NCBI GenBank assembly: GCA_910583795.1
Contig: CAJTZQ010000002.1
Span: 26,555 to 90,554, forward strand
Length of the DNA: 64,000 bases
Reading direction: 5' to 3'
Source: an uncultured Muribaculaceae bacterium
GTDB taxonomy: Bacteria; Bacteroidota; Bacteroidia; Bacteroidales; Muribaculaceae
Of the stretch, positions 47,301-51,877 are shown in pieces (the stretch's first letter is position 1; every line of letters starts with the position of its first letter). The notes under the pieces are model-generated. The model was not told where the DNA came from. It did not search any database and worked only from the letters and a program-made list of their open reading frames with translations. The position numbers and the translations under genes were made by a program.

Positions 47301-49581
47301 TGGCTACCTCTCTTCCGATTCCTCACGTCGTGGCTCTGTTATGAAAAGTGCCGAAGGTCGTTCAAGCAAGGCGGAAGACCCTCTCGCGTTCATTGCCCAG
47401 ATGGCTGACTCTTCTATTCAGGAAGGAAACCGCAACATCATGAAGCAGCGTTTCCTCAATTTTGTCCTCAACAATCCCTCAGATCTCGTCTCCGTCAGCA
47501 ACCTCTGGCTCGAATATGACCCTGCCAAAGATGAATGGAAACCTCTCTTCGCCCCTATCACCCCCGACATGTCGCCGGCTCAGGTCAAGTCTGAGGTCGA
47601 TAAGTTTGAGGCGAAGATGCAATCCCTTGCCGCTGCCGAACCCGACCGCTATAAAAACGGACATGATGATATCTCCGTCCCTTACCGTGTAATTAACGGC
47701 AATCTTGGCGAACATCAGATTCTCGTTAAGCGAAATGGCAAACCTTACGTTCTCACTGTCAACGGCAATCCCCGTGCCGCCCAGGCTCTCAACGGGCTCA
47801 CCAACCCCAACGTCGAAATGGGTGGCGCTGTCGGGAATATGCTCCGTGCTGGTGAATTTGTCAATCGTCAACTCTCCGCGTTCTACACCACTCGAAACCC
47901 GGATTTCGTCGTCTCTAACTTCCTTCGCGATGCCGTCTATTCCAATTGCATGACGTGGGTGCGCGAGTCCCCTCGCTATGCCCTCCGGTTCCACCGCAAT
48001 TTCGGCAGGTTCAATCCTGTCATGATGCGACGTCTCCTCGGTAAATGGCAGTCGGGAGCTCTCGATGAGTCAGACCCTGTCGAACGCATGTTCCGTCAGT
48101 TCATGCGTTCTGGTGGCGAGACCGGCTACACTGATGTCCGCGACATCGAAGGTCACAAGAAGGCGATTGCCCGCGAGATGAAAAATCTTGACAGGCGTAA
48201 TGTGGGGCGCAAGGCGTGGAATGCTCTAACCATGCAGCTTGATCTTCTCAACCGTAGTGTCGAAAACTGTGCCCGCTTCGCTGCTTTCGTCACTTCCTGG
48301 GAGATGGGGCGTTCCCTCGACCGTAGCATATATGATGCAAAGGAGATTTCTGTCAACTTCAATAAGAAAGGTTCCGGTGGTAAAATGGTCAATGCCGTGG
48401 GGCAGACTCTTCTCGGTAAAACAGGTGCATATATAGGTGGTTCCGGTCGCCTCCTATTTGTCTTCTGGAATGCTGGTCTGCAGGGTCTCACAAACTTCGG
48501 GCGCGCTGCACGTCGCCACCCCGGAAAGTTTGCGGCTGTCGCTTCCTCTCTCTTCTCCCTCGGTATCGTTATCCCTCTCCTCGCCCAGTTGATGGGAGGT
48601 GGGGATGATGACGATAGCAACTCTTATTATAATCTTCCTGAATACGTCCGTCGCTCAAACGTCTGTTTCCGTGCAGGTGGTCAATGGGTCGTGATCCCTC
48701 TACCTATTGAATACCGCTCCATTTATGGTCTCGGCGAACTTGCAACTGGGGTCATCTCCGGCAATGAGCGATACTCCGATTCTGAACTCGCTTTCCAGAT
48801 GGCTTCCCAGGTCAGTCAGGTTCTCCCGCTCGACCTTCTCGAAGGAGGTGGCGGAGTCTCCCCATTTATCCCCTCCGCTGTCAAGCCCTTCACCGAAGCC
48901 TACATCATGAACAAAGGGTGGACCGGTCTCCCTGTGGCTAATCAATCACCTTTCAATGAGCTCGACCCGGAATGGAAGCGCGTTTACCAGTCGGCTGATC
49001 AACACATCGTGCAGTTCTCCAGGTGGCTCAATGAAGTTTCCGGCGGTAGCGACTATAGGAAAGGAAAGATCGACCTAAACCCCGCTAAGATTGAATATAT
49101 GATTTCCGGAACTTTCGGAGGTATGGTCTCTTTCCCGATGAAGGTTAAGAAAGGATTGATTGAAACTCCCTTCGGCGATCGTGAGTTTGAATGGAAAAAT
49201 ATCCCATTGGCAAACCGCGTGGTCAAGTCCGGTGACGAACGGACGGCAAACCGTAAGCTCATTGCCGAATACTATAAGTTCAAAGACGAAGCCGAGACCA
49301 CGGAACATGAGTTCAACGGCTATCAGAAAGACGCGGCGAAAGGTGTCTTGGAGGCGGCACGGCGTGCAAACTTCATCTACAACTCTCCCGAATTCCTCCG
49401 CTATCAGATCTTCGAGGCGCTTGATTCCGACCTCGATGCTATGCGCAAGGCTATTAAGCAGGAACCCGACGCGCAGAAAAAGAAAGAGATGTCCGATACT
49501 TACTATCTCTACATGCGTCGTCTCGTCAACGCCCTCAACAATCCCGAACAATACCTTAAGGAAGTAGCACTCCAAAACTGA
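32386..49581 (+). CDS. Giant 5,731-aa polyvalent phage protein (DarB-like methylase-helicase, LPD38)
   Basis: Order of recognisable parts: residues 1-60 small N-terminal domain; ~330-750 hydrophobic/amphipathic region; ~1230-1550 coiled coil; ~1642-1792 InPase-like domain (GNYKKGHVQVGAFDVTIENP); ~1902-1949 short nuclease-like fold; ~2165-2300 FPPELLYAGGKM...EELGDAIRPHLKS associated domain; ~2546-2822 N6-methylase (LEGSAGIGN ~2644, NVPF 2711-2714); ~3370-4010 SF2 helicase (HEVGTGKT 3386, DEAH 3584-3587, QRNGRILRQG 3921); ~4280-4470 MuF-C/barnase-like; ~4450-4680 metallopeptidase HEAVAH (4572-4577); ~4766-5731 LPD38-like. Known polyvalent proteins combine such domains and DarB is packaged and injected. 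Linkers carry repeat families A and B. Placed before the portal gene; a virion-packaged, host-takeover role is inference. Confidence 0.85.
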   Translation: MPVYKVKDMTFDIPEEKASRFESKYPDAVVDIYDAESGKQYGIPVSKVAGFKKKFPRWSYSAPSSENKSTDNRQRKTDNIQPATEIQIAELSGSKASLLPSSADQRPSTKDQPWQPSPAQKAEMAKTLEEADRTIAGMHEAAEKTGRIADSMTQQGRDRSKALRQTARQMGIETDPAGLLNPQTTENGKQTTENDQNSKSKIQNSTQGAQFYGLTRDSEGNIIPQWQMPDGSITTSFSEADRSVSAARQERLQNQFLKRMEENGLDPAKPQDVEEQRKKDLLDVAQKKVDIRLSENEKNIREIQDRKAQRFDESNSNQWDDNLGFWDNLARIIGGSVKRGVENSHPVNRSQNSLTEDERDIRTLTAENQVLDDARKLLETRRLKKSNGFMGGFWNIANNTRNMKMGATHSLSDPDLYAGGVMALQKATQLLDIEDKLKSGADLSDSEVSLVYSSMLGQDIMHNIETPHGYRAAQTTVEMFPFMAQMALNPASGLSQALVKNYGKNGLKKIALTVAGDVAESAVLVNTLQAPSTAADAISRYQGEVVDNNGKISFDGSHNWTESVAKTEGAAIIENYTEMLGNHFGVIGNAIGKAGNKALSKIGAGKIVDKVSDLVSKVNTTEWAKAIGDIEKRAQWNGVVGEVLEEESGIVLNSLFVGDNKFSDLVDVDQQIDIVLGVGLFGGFVSGIKSVGYPVARAKANSNLKKQENIAARRFGEEWDGIRSEIESADERDLSTLITGLVKKHAHSDEQAKTIIQYAHALMSARGYNLASASRVAEGNISPEQQDVEESFDHGADIAANGSPEEKNQTKLLMEQARERFVNSSSEDFVAEHFDSPDAVSNLLKLGYDDDLRQTALDYINARAAYEGMLQHVRDDIDGQISQSDAQIQSRVNRSSGSIHPAVIKDADADRPVFIIDGELHVADDGTIDHKKSQDSIIVRDAETGKLEFKTPADFLSVAAPLDPEAEMETARQQIRHQVARNAADAIDGVITMNPGDRYTILNTDGIPEEIEILGQSSLNSQPSTQPGQQTTENGQPSLDSVDILYPDGSIVYGIQVSDLTDQINGYRLQSVKDYINDQTNPLEEPANPVEDHTIPLEEPAIQSSADLERGANEVSATETVPNSAENDQIPVEMPQNLIETVPNDEISTDSQVAELSGSKAELLPPAPIVPLDENGDPDYDRAEPDTAWDALLRQTDGDEDIARSVIEQTVSEKEAYLKKLQKQKPKAGLSIKEKIQAEKDKKTALGAIQRSIDHWKAMGETTLRRQQAAEAEQQRIEAERLQEEARIEAERIAEEQRIEAERKEREKAEREEVAALKKIDRSYADVHAEVKEYPEAVGRLHQQLPEDILEAAALVLSTNKLLWGDNAGSKGTAAETGFKEGERKGLFSMFASREKGGKSIARLAEDEMKQVCDTHGIPYDNSAARDALIEIISQARIPSDITRFIRRRRIDQARQIAEGEQRREREAFEEWAWENYHMSADDFEAYQENRLQEIAFLDENFDANEYYGNIADELINYNFNQNETIHTGATQSYDSQGESGDIRGGDQILSPQQPDSSQGSQENAGGSRIPQKDGSDILHTSGTLVQDPSRTDSPITSTQILQPETGDPSGLERGGSEVSTPPLSSKIAEAEAQVNTDPTDRQKEAGNYKKGHVQVGAFDVTIENPKGSVRRGVDADGKKWETTMTHTYGYIRGTTGVDGDHIDVYISSDVDDWNGRKAFVVDQYNPDGSFDEHKVMLGFNDRDEAFSAYLSNYEEGWQNGRRLDVSAVNLEDFEKWIDSSKRKTKPFAEYKSVKANEDNTAVGRSLSEKEAADMIALMEANAEVAPEIELTIENWNAEFGENGTVETPIGIVKMGENQYLKMSQQGRNGKLGMIKPTLQSPNVIVEDFRPASSVESERDSSYIFVKTFTKDNGERYYHFTSVTVRKDGREVVISNQERTKNRISKLLQQGTITWINDDSLHPKAQVGKSVSLNDSNIPTNSDNGDALLGVNSSVDISSDSKVNTLPPDKQTDTEESSDGYTIEPRKDTRDNSDIFAVKFNDRVSREVFKGQKDIAKKHGGYWSNFGKKGFLFKSPEDAQAFANEVSGKTDTQLSEEAPLALSDLQLPSNTTSEATAADSTKKEKSSSNLERGASEVSTPAGQSRVAEPSGSKAQPLPPSEAPKPKSRWVDDEDAEEFARLRSILRNGLGQLNSGFPPELLYAGGKMSYLIMKHGVRKFADYASAMIEELGDAIRPHLKSLYNFTRSTEDVLSSDWADQLTPFDEVLRFDTANFLKDHVDAMATAAHVVAEEDSKTHILEAEQELKKKRSQNASHANPERGGNKVTTHTSSVNKGKKWDATGEPEKYKSGSKKKKSDSHDVIWYNLGNNRRQQIGSTVAERDSIETLIEEFGSVESVWNAFEDGNVFLNPNEAAIVKRIIEKSEEPKNRKSQKKAVSSRDEQPGFFGGLFSDNVTPTDNDIRRNDAGSTERLPSDNRGQSEGDRGNQGAQSQGARQESERTDRAREESGTERTRTLSPRLSRLTDKERKNTRNNRAERGTDYAPKGEDARIKANIAAIELAQRLTESGEQATTEQMEILRKFSGWGGLGKAFSNDAYADRIRKLLGDSYQDAVDSRKSAYYTPAAIIDSLWDIAKAMGFQGGNILEGSAGIGNILGLMPEDISERSNVRAVEVDSTTGSILSLLYPDAQVDIQGFEETQIENGSVDLAITNVPFITGWNVIDKTGDKDLSKKFKDIHDFCIAKNIRKLREGGIGIFITSSGTLDNSAKLRAWVTNEGNSDVVGAFRLHNETFGGTGATSDIIVVRKRVNGKKSAHAIDVSEVSGVRTAEYDTGETKKVTIDGHKQEVPVVDVVTMDYNRYFIEHPEQMAGEMHFGFEKGDTYRAKSKALYPVKGMNQEAMLSAWAQSFSDMDFDAAPTTKQEYETTYDTVGNEVKVGSMVIDNHGRLCVNSGGVARPLMSARKNKQDARTDDELISMFNSKKIKGRTRQQCLKDYNGIKKALADVLEYQTTHEDNEGLEPLLSRLNATFDSFVSRYGNLHKNNQLAWLKNDVDYPGILALETYKERGDERGNRIKEFGKTDIFSRRVVEKETIPQPKNIKDGIITSLYISGRVDVGYISEQLGISEKQVREEIVSSGLGFENPVSREMEVSYEYLSGNVREKLRQATVNNTDGRYDTNIKALEKVVPMNIPAHLIEFTLGSSWIEPQLYEDYVKDRTGVNVKLTNVGGTWFMKTSGSELNTDQNRSQGVYSEELKKTIFGHEILEAAITNRSISVSRTYKHSDGTYETITDRDATQAVAAKVDEFRMDFKDWARAKMQGDMEMSARMETVYNDRFNNSVPRSIPDEFIPKHFGGQVTELGGKPFSLRPHQAKAVIRGTTQSQLLAHEVGTGKTFTLISTAMEMRRLGTARKPMIVVQNATVGQFVESAKALYPNAKVLTLEDADRNAQGRKDFYAKIRYNDWDMIVIPQSVLDMIPDSEERQIRFIQDKIAEKMLVLQQMAEQDPDGSSWITKQAEKEISDLEIDLAKITESLESKRKEKGEKDMKKEAQTRHNAEVRAMEMLDRATDDVENFDQMGIDALLVDEAHEYKHLGFATAMQRGVKGVDPSYSKKAQGLYLKTQAVMERNKGRNVIFATGTPISNTAAEIWTFMRYLMPEDEMREYGIYYFDDFVRNFGNLQQMLEFATNGKFKENNRFAGYVNLPELVRIWSTVTDTVLTREAEDVSDKIPDMEGGKAQDIYLPQTKALRSVMLYVKSELDRYDNMTGKEKKANSHIPLTMYGIAKAAAVDARLVYSDAADEPQSKTNEAVRQTLRSLEETSHYKGTVAIFADNYQNKQSGFNLYEDIRRKLIEQGVPAEQIVVMKSGMTVKKKLEIFDKVNAGEVRVILGSTYTLGTGVNIQERLHTLIHLDAPNRPMDYTQRNGRILRQGNLHKDMGIPVRVLRFGVEDSLDVTAYQRLKTKGAIADSIMNGSKMMENSMETRSLEEDEDVFGDITAQLSGSEYAMLKNQAEKEVRKLNSKLKQWEADQTYIHNQIPRLKGQIRESENHQKVAQENLDVVRRIFPNGTFKTITIGKQTFSDLESMNKLFTVHNKSVMDISDQIRDNKITGPQTRKLTIDIDGLKFEVTTVIDKEMGNNGANLFSKASRKVTYSCPELQGVEDVPVSGARLKGAVEDIVSNLITGKDYAERINAMQTSIDRNQTELQQIEQRNGKEFEYYDELEEAKGRLEEYTEKMKAELAEKEAKYADLDANVEVASDITLSEEDSEETEEVDKDKNIRFRSDEDVESLNDQFNNELQMQINGDLPSDHIYSLGNPGDILLSTGVPDYPIQMSASRLKAKSSEYGHDFDIEEVKNLVKELHHPIAVFAYGNKNKAQNIIIGVESNGKQFIVGLSLSPTVGGKKLEINSIRNVFPKNNAEWLNWISQDKLLWVDKEKIQDLIDKQRTILADVEYLDLDNIAKIVKSFDNPTNNSSESFSRPGRGPWELDFGEAARISKKNRQFIERSRKHMRNTANRLSKSLGIRVNIIDDTSTLSGRKRSAKGWFDTATGEISLVIPNHRSSLDVEKTILHEAVAHYGLRRLFADRFDEFLDRVYEQAEPRIKEQIALLASRNGWNRRVATEEYLASLAEETNFEDRMASWWGKIKQFFLEFLQGCGFDVNIELTDNELRYVLWMSYKNLKQPGSFRSFLGLAEKISMQHRLGLLDSSPNLDRGAHEVSTHLSNNQVAEPSGSKAKLLPPDADANTLFRSPDYVAHDRKIVADHYEKMVASSSFQFREAVQDSMLGLRALYKAVLGDDINMEDIPAFQNAYIYENRMSSANKGEQEEYFTRFMRPLLNEIHSICGTDGLNRRILSDYLIAKHGLERNEKMRKDAEAAGENPDRDFAGLCGLTGKDDWQEAEMEAQAIVDAFESLYPVDNLWDKINAATKASLEKLFLSGVISEDTYLKVRDMYEYYVPLRGFDETTSDEVYGYLSSDSSRRGSVMKSAEGRSSKAEDPLAFIAQMADSSIQEGNRNIMKQRFLNFVLNNPSDLVSVSNLWLEYDPAKDEWKPLFAPITPDMSPAQVKSEVDKFEAKMQSLAAAEPDRYKNGHDDISVPYRVINGNLGEHQILVKRNGKPYVLTVNGNPRAAQALNGLTNPNVEMGGAVGNMLRAGEFVNRQLSAFYTTRNPDFVVSNFLRDAVYSNCMTWVRESPRYALRFHRNFGRFNPVMMRRLLGKWQSGALDESDPVERMFRQFMRSGGETGYTDVRDIEGHKKAIAREMKNLDRRNVGRKAWNALTMQLDLLNRSVENCARFAAFVTSWEMGRSLDRSIYDAKEISVNFNKKGSGGKMVNAVGQTLLGKTGAYIGGSGRLLFVFWNAGLQGLTNFGRAARRHPGKFAAVASSLFSLGIVIPLLAQLMGGGDDDDSNSYYNLPEYVRRSNVCFRAGGQWVVIPLPIEYRSIYGLGELATGVISGNERYSDSELAFQMASQVSQVLPLDLLEGGGGVSPFIPSAVKPFTEAYIMNKGWTGLPVANQSPFNELDPEWKRVYQSADQHIVQFSRWLNEVSGGSDYRKGKIDLNPAKIEYMISGTFGGMVSFPMKVKKGLIETPFGDREFEWKNIPLANRVVKSGDERTANRKLIAEYYKFKDEAETTEHEFNGYQKDAAKGVLEAARRANFIYNSPEFLRYQIFEALDSDLDAMRKAIKQEPDAQKKKEMSDTYYLYMRRLVNALNNPEQYLKEVALQN
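32650..32686. repeat. Family A, copy 2, in frame in the giant gene
   Basis: Reads AELSGSKASLLPS; hairpin loop triplet ATC. Preceded by heptamer-like DNA encoding STDNRQRKTDN. Confidence 0.9.
35707..35737. repeat. Family B, copy 2, in frame in the giant gene
   Basis: Reads LERGANEVSA. 138 bp before family A copy 3. Confidence 0.85.
35845..35882. repeat. Family A, copy 3, in frame in the giant gene
   Basis: Reads AELSGSKAELLPP; loop triplet AGA. Confidence 0.9.
36953..37174 (+). other. Intact 73-aa ORF overprinted by the giant gene (+1 frame)
   Basis: Reads MKLYTPEQLKAMTPKERA... and ends ...WFKTHPGQTPQ: a coherent, helical, protein-like sequence. The giant frame over the same DNA gives Ser/Gly/Gln-rich low-complexity sequence (QGESGDIRGGDQ). 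A family B copy follows 45 nt after its stop, as after other genes. Either a relict of a formerly separate gene or an embedded gene still translated. Confidence 0.45.
37219..37249. repeat. Family B, copy 3, in frame in the giant gene
   Basis: Reads LERGGSEVST, just before the InPase-like domain. Confidence 0.85.
38773..38803. repeat. Family B, copy 4, in frame in the giant gene
   Basis: Reads LERGASEVST; starts exactly 51 bp before family A copy 4. Confidence 0.85.
38824..38861. repeat. Family A, copy 4, in frame in the giant gene
   Basis: Reads AEPSGSKAQPLPP; one stem base changed (GCCTTT). Confidence 0.88.
39337..39367. repeat. Family B, copy 5 (diverged), in frame in the giant gene
   Basis: Reads PERGGNKVTT, the most diverged copy. 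Confidence 0.7.
39761..39955 (+). other. Intact 64-aa ORF overprinted by the giant gene (+1 frame)
   Basis: Reads MTYEEMMQAAPKDC... to ...LSELGLCPLDFLD: acidic, helical and protein-like. The giant frame gives Arg/Ser/Gln-rich sequence (RGNQGAQSQGARQESERTD). Same +1 offset as the 36953 ORF. It sits just before the methylase-helicase part. Relict or embedded gene. Confidence 0.45.
46519..46549. repeat. Family B, copy 6, in frame in the giant gene
   Basis: Reads LDRGAHEVST; starts 51 bp before family A copy 5, between the metallopeptidase and the LPD38-like part. Confidence 0.85.
46570..46607. repeat. Family A, copy 5, in frame in the giant gene
   Basis: Reads AEPSGSKAKLLPP; loop triplet GAA. 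Confidence 0.9.
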
Positions 49582-49596
49582 CAACTCAAAAATGAC

Positions 49597-49627
49597 CTTG
49601 AGTGTGGTGCGCACGCAGTAAGCACTC
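49597..49627. repeat. Family B, copy 7 (intergenic)
   Basis: 16 nt after the giant-gene stop; GAGTG and CACTC ends are complementary. Followed by CTCAMAA heptamers. Confidence 0.85.
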
Positions 49628-49670
49628 TCACAACTCATAACTCAAAACTGACAACTCTTCATTAATAGTT

Positions 49671-49725
49671 AAGCCTGACAATGCGCCCATCCTCAATATC
49701 TTCGCGCATTGTCAGGCTTTCTATT
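49671..49725 (+). terminator. Terminator after the giant gene
   Basis: AAGCCTGACAATGCG (49671-49685) pairs with CGCATTGTCAGGCTT (49705-49719), a perfect 15-bp stem, followed by TCTATTT. Confidence 0.85.
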
Positions 49726-49773
49726 TCCGGATCCCTCTCAAAACTCGCAACTCAAAACTCACAACTCTAAAGT

Positions 49774-51756
49774 ATGTCCGAAAAAATCCATCGTCTCTCC
49801 CGTGTCGGAGGCAAGAAAAATAAACCATCAACCCCCAATCCCAAACCCTCTTCCCTCATCGACTCAATTGCCGGTCCCGATGCACGATCTTCTCTTGAGC
49901 GTGGTCTCCGTGTCCTCATGGAGGCAAACAACTATTGGAACGCCATGGAGCGCTTCCGTTCAGACCGTGAGCGCAACAAAAACTACACCTATGGTCGCCA
50001 GTGGGATGACATCGTCTGTGTCGACGGTGTCCGTATGCGCGAGGAAGACTACATAACGTCACAAGGCAACATCGCTCTAAAAAACAACCTCATCCGGCGC
50101 ATGGTGCGCTCCATCCTGGGATTGTTCCGCTCTCAGGCGCTTACCCCCATTTGTGTGGCACGTGACCGCGACGAGCAGAAACTTGGCGAGACTATGACCA
50201 CCACTCTTGAATGCGTCATGGAGATGAACTGCATGAAGGAAGTCAACGCCCGTTCTTTCGAGGAGTTCCTGATCTCCGGATTTGTGGTTCATCGCAAGTG
50301 GTATGGATGGCGCCGCGAACGAAAGGAATGTTGGACTGACTATGTGCAGCCAAACAATTTCTTTATCGACAATAATATGCGTGACTTCCGCGGTTGGGAC
50401 TGTTCCTGCGTCGGTGAGATCCACGACATCTCTTTCGATCAGCTCTGTCAGGCTTTCGCCAATTCCCCTGCAGATTACGACCGTCTCCGTGAAATATATT
50501 CCGCAGCTGCCGACCCCTCTCTCATTGCCGGGGCTTTCGATCAGTTCGGATATAATCTCAATAATAAGACTGATTTTCTCGTTCCACGTGATTCCACACG
50601 TTGCCGTGTCATTGAGGTCTGGCGTAAGGAGACTAAGGAGCGCTATCGTTGCCATGACTACAACAATGGAGACTGGTTCAAATGCGATGTCGGGGATTAT
50701 CCGGTTCTTGTTGAGGCTGTCAACCGCGACCGTCTTTCCCGGGGGCGCCAGGCTGGAATCCCTGAAGATGAGATCCCTCTCATTGAGGCTGAATGGTTCA
50801 TCGACTCTTATTGGTATTGTTATTATATTACTCCTTTCGGTCAGATCCTCAACGAAGGTGAGACACCCTACGAACACAAGGAGCACCCATACGTCTGGAA
50901 GGCTTACCCCTTTATCGATGGAGAGATCCATTCTTATGTTGCCGATGTCCTCGACCAGCAGCGCTACGTCAACCGTCTCATCATTATGTACGACTGGATC
51001 ATGCGTGCCTCTGCCAAGGGTGTACTCCTGTTTCCGGAGGAATGTCTCCCCGAAGGAATGAGCATGGACGATATCGCAGATGAATGGGCGCGGTTCAACG
51101 GGGTCATTATGATTCGTCAGCCTAAGACCGGCACGGCTCTTCCTCAACAGATAGCCAACAATTGCACAAACATCGGCATCCATGAATTGCTGTCAATTCA
51201 GCTTAAATTCTTCGAAGACATTTCCGGTGTCAATGGGGCTCTTCAAGGTAAGGAGGGGTTTGCCGGAATGTCTGCTTCTCTTTATCATCAGCAGACTCAG
51301 AACGCAACGGTCTCCCTGCAGGATGTTCTCGACACCTACCAGAGCTTTCAGGAAGAAGGCGCACGAAAGGATGTTAAAAATATTCAGCAGTACTACGACG
51401 AACCCCGGATCGTCAAAATTTCCGGTCGCGGGGCATACGTCCGCTACGACCCGAAATTGATCCGCGATGTAGAATATGACCTCAAGATCGGGCAGTCTCA
51501 GGCTTCCCCTGTATATCGAGCCGCCGCCAACGACTTCCTTATGGAGCTTTGGAAAGCACACGGCATAACCACCAAGCAACTCCTTGAACACGGAATGTTC
51601 CCCTACGCCGATGGTCTCCTTCAGTCAATTCAGGCAGACGAACAGCGGGTGGCGGAAGGGCAGCAGCCGCAGGGTGTCCCTCCCGAAATTGCCGGGCAGG
51701 TACAGGCTCAGGCAAATCCCGCCGCCGTCGCCCAAGCCCAAACCTTCCTCAACTGA
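49774..51756 (+). CDS. Portal protein
   Basis: 660 aa. RFRSDRERNKNYTYGRQWDDI, the ALKNNLIRRMVRSILGLFRSQ segment and the central WYCYYITPFGQIL, KEHPYVWKAYPFIDGEIHSYV, DQQRYVNRLIIMYDWIM follow the layout of large podovirus-type portals (stem and wing; the DQQRxVNRL helix is typical). The C-terminal part is Gln/Ala-rich. Forms the dodecameric DNA gate of the head. Preceded by a CTCAMAA leader, convergent with the terminase gene. Start ATG 49774. Confidence 0.8.
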   Translation: MSEKIHRLSRVGGKKNKPSTPNPKPSSLIDSIAGPDARSSLERGLRVLMEANNYWNAMERFRSDRERNKNYTYGRQWDDIVCVDGVRMREEDYITSQGNIALKNNLIRRMVRSILGLFRSQALTPICVARDRDEQKLGETMTTTLECVMEMNCMKEVNARSFEEFLISGFVVHRKWYGWRRERKECWTDYVQPNNFFIDNNMRDFRGWDCSCVGEIHDISFDQLCQAFANSPADYDRLREIYSAAADPSLIAGAFDQFGYNLNNKTDFLVPRDSTRCRVIEVWRKETKERYRCHDYNNGDWFKCDVGDYPVLVEAVNRDRLSRGRQAGIPEDEIPLIEAEWFIDSYWYCYYITPFGQILNEGETPYEHKEHPYVWKAYPFIDGEIHSYVADVLDQQRYVNRLIIMYDWIMRASAKGVLLFPEECLPEGMSMDDIADEWARFNGVIMIRQPKTGTALPQQIANNCTNIGIHELLSIQLKFFEDISGVNGALQGKEGFAGMSASLYHQQTQNATVSLQDVLDTYQSFQEEGARKDVKNIQQYYDEPRIVKISGRGAYVRYDPKLIRDVEYDLKIGQSQASPVYRAAANDFLMELWKAHGITTKQLLEHGMFPYADGLLQSIQADEQRVAEGQQPQGVPPEIAGQVQAQANPAAVAQAQTFLN

Positions 51757-51792
51757 TTAATGATTAGTCCCGATTATTCCCGCTTAATCCAA

Positions 51793-51835
51793 TATCTTTT
51801 TTTGTCGAGTGTTCAGCCCATCGGGCTGAATCCAA
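51793..51835. repeat. Palindromic repeat family C, copy 1
   Basis: T-rich tract and GTCGAGTG followed by TTCAGCCC-ATC-GGGCTGAA (51812-51830), a perfect 8-bp hairpin, in the gap between convergent portal and terminase genes. No T-run follows it, so it is not a clear terminator. Confidence 0.75.
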
Positions 51836-51877
51836 AGACCACCGTCCAAAGACCAAAATTAGTAATTGCTAATTGAC

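Noticed and set aside
49894..49906. CTTGAGCGTGGT in the portal gene, similar to the start of family B
   Set aside because: Only about 12 bp match and the rest diverges; explained by the local LERGLRVL codons.
50077..51183. 368-aa minus-strand ORF opposite the portal gene
   Set aside because: Lies wholly opposite a well-supported portal protein and shows no family signature; high-GC codon bias opens the antisense frame.
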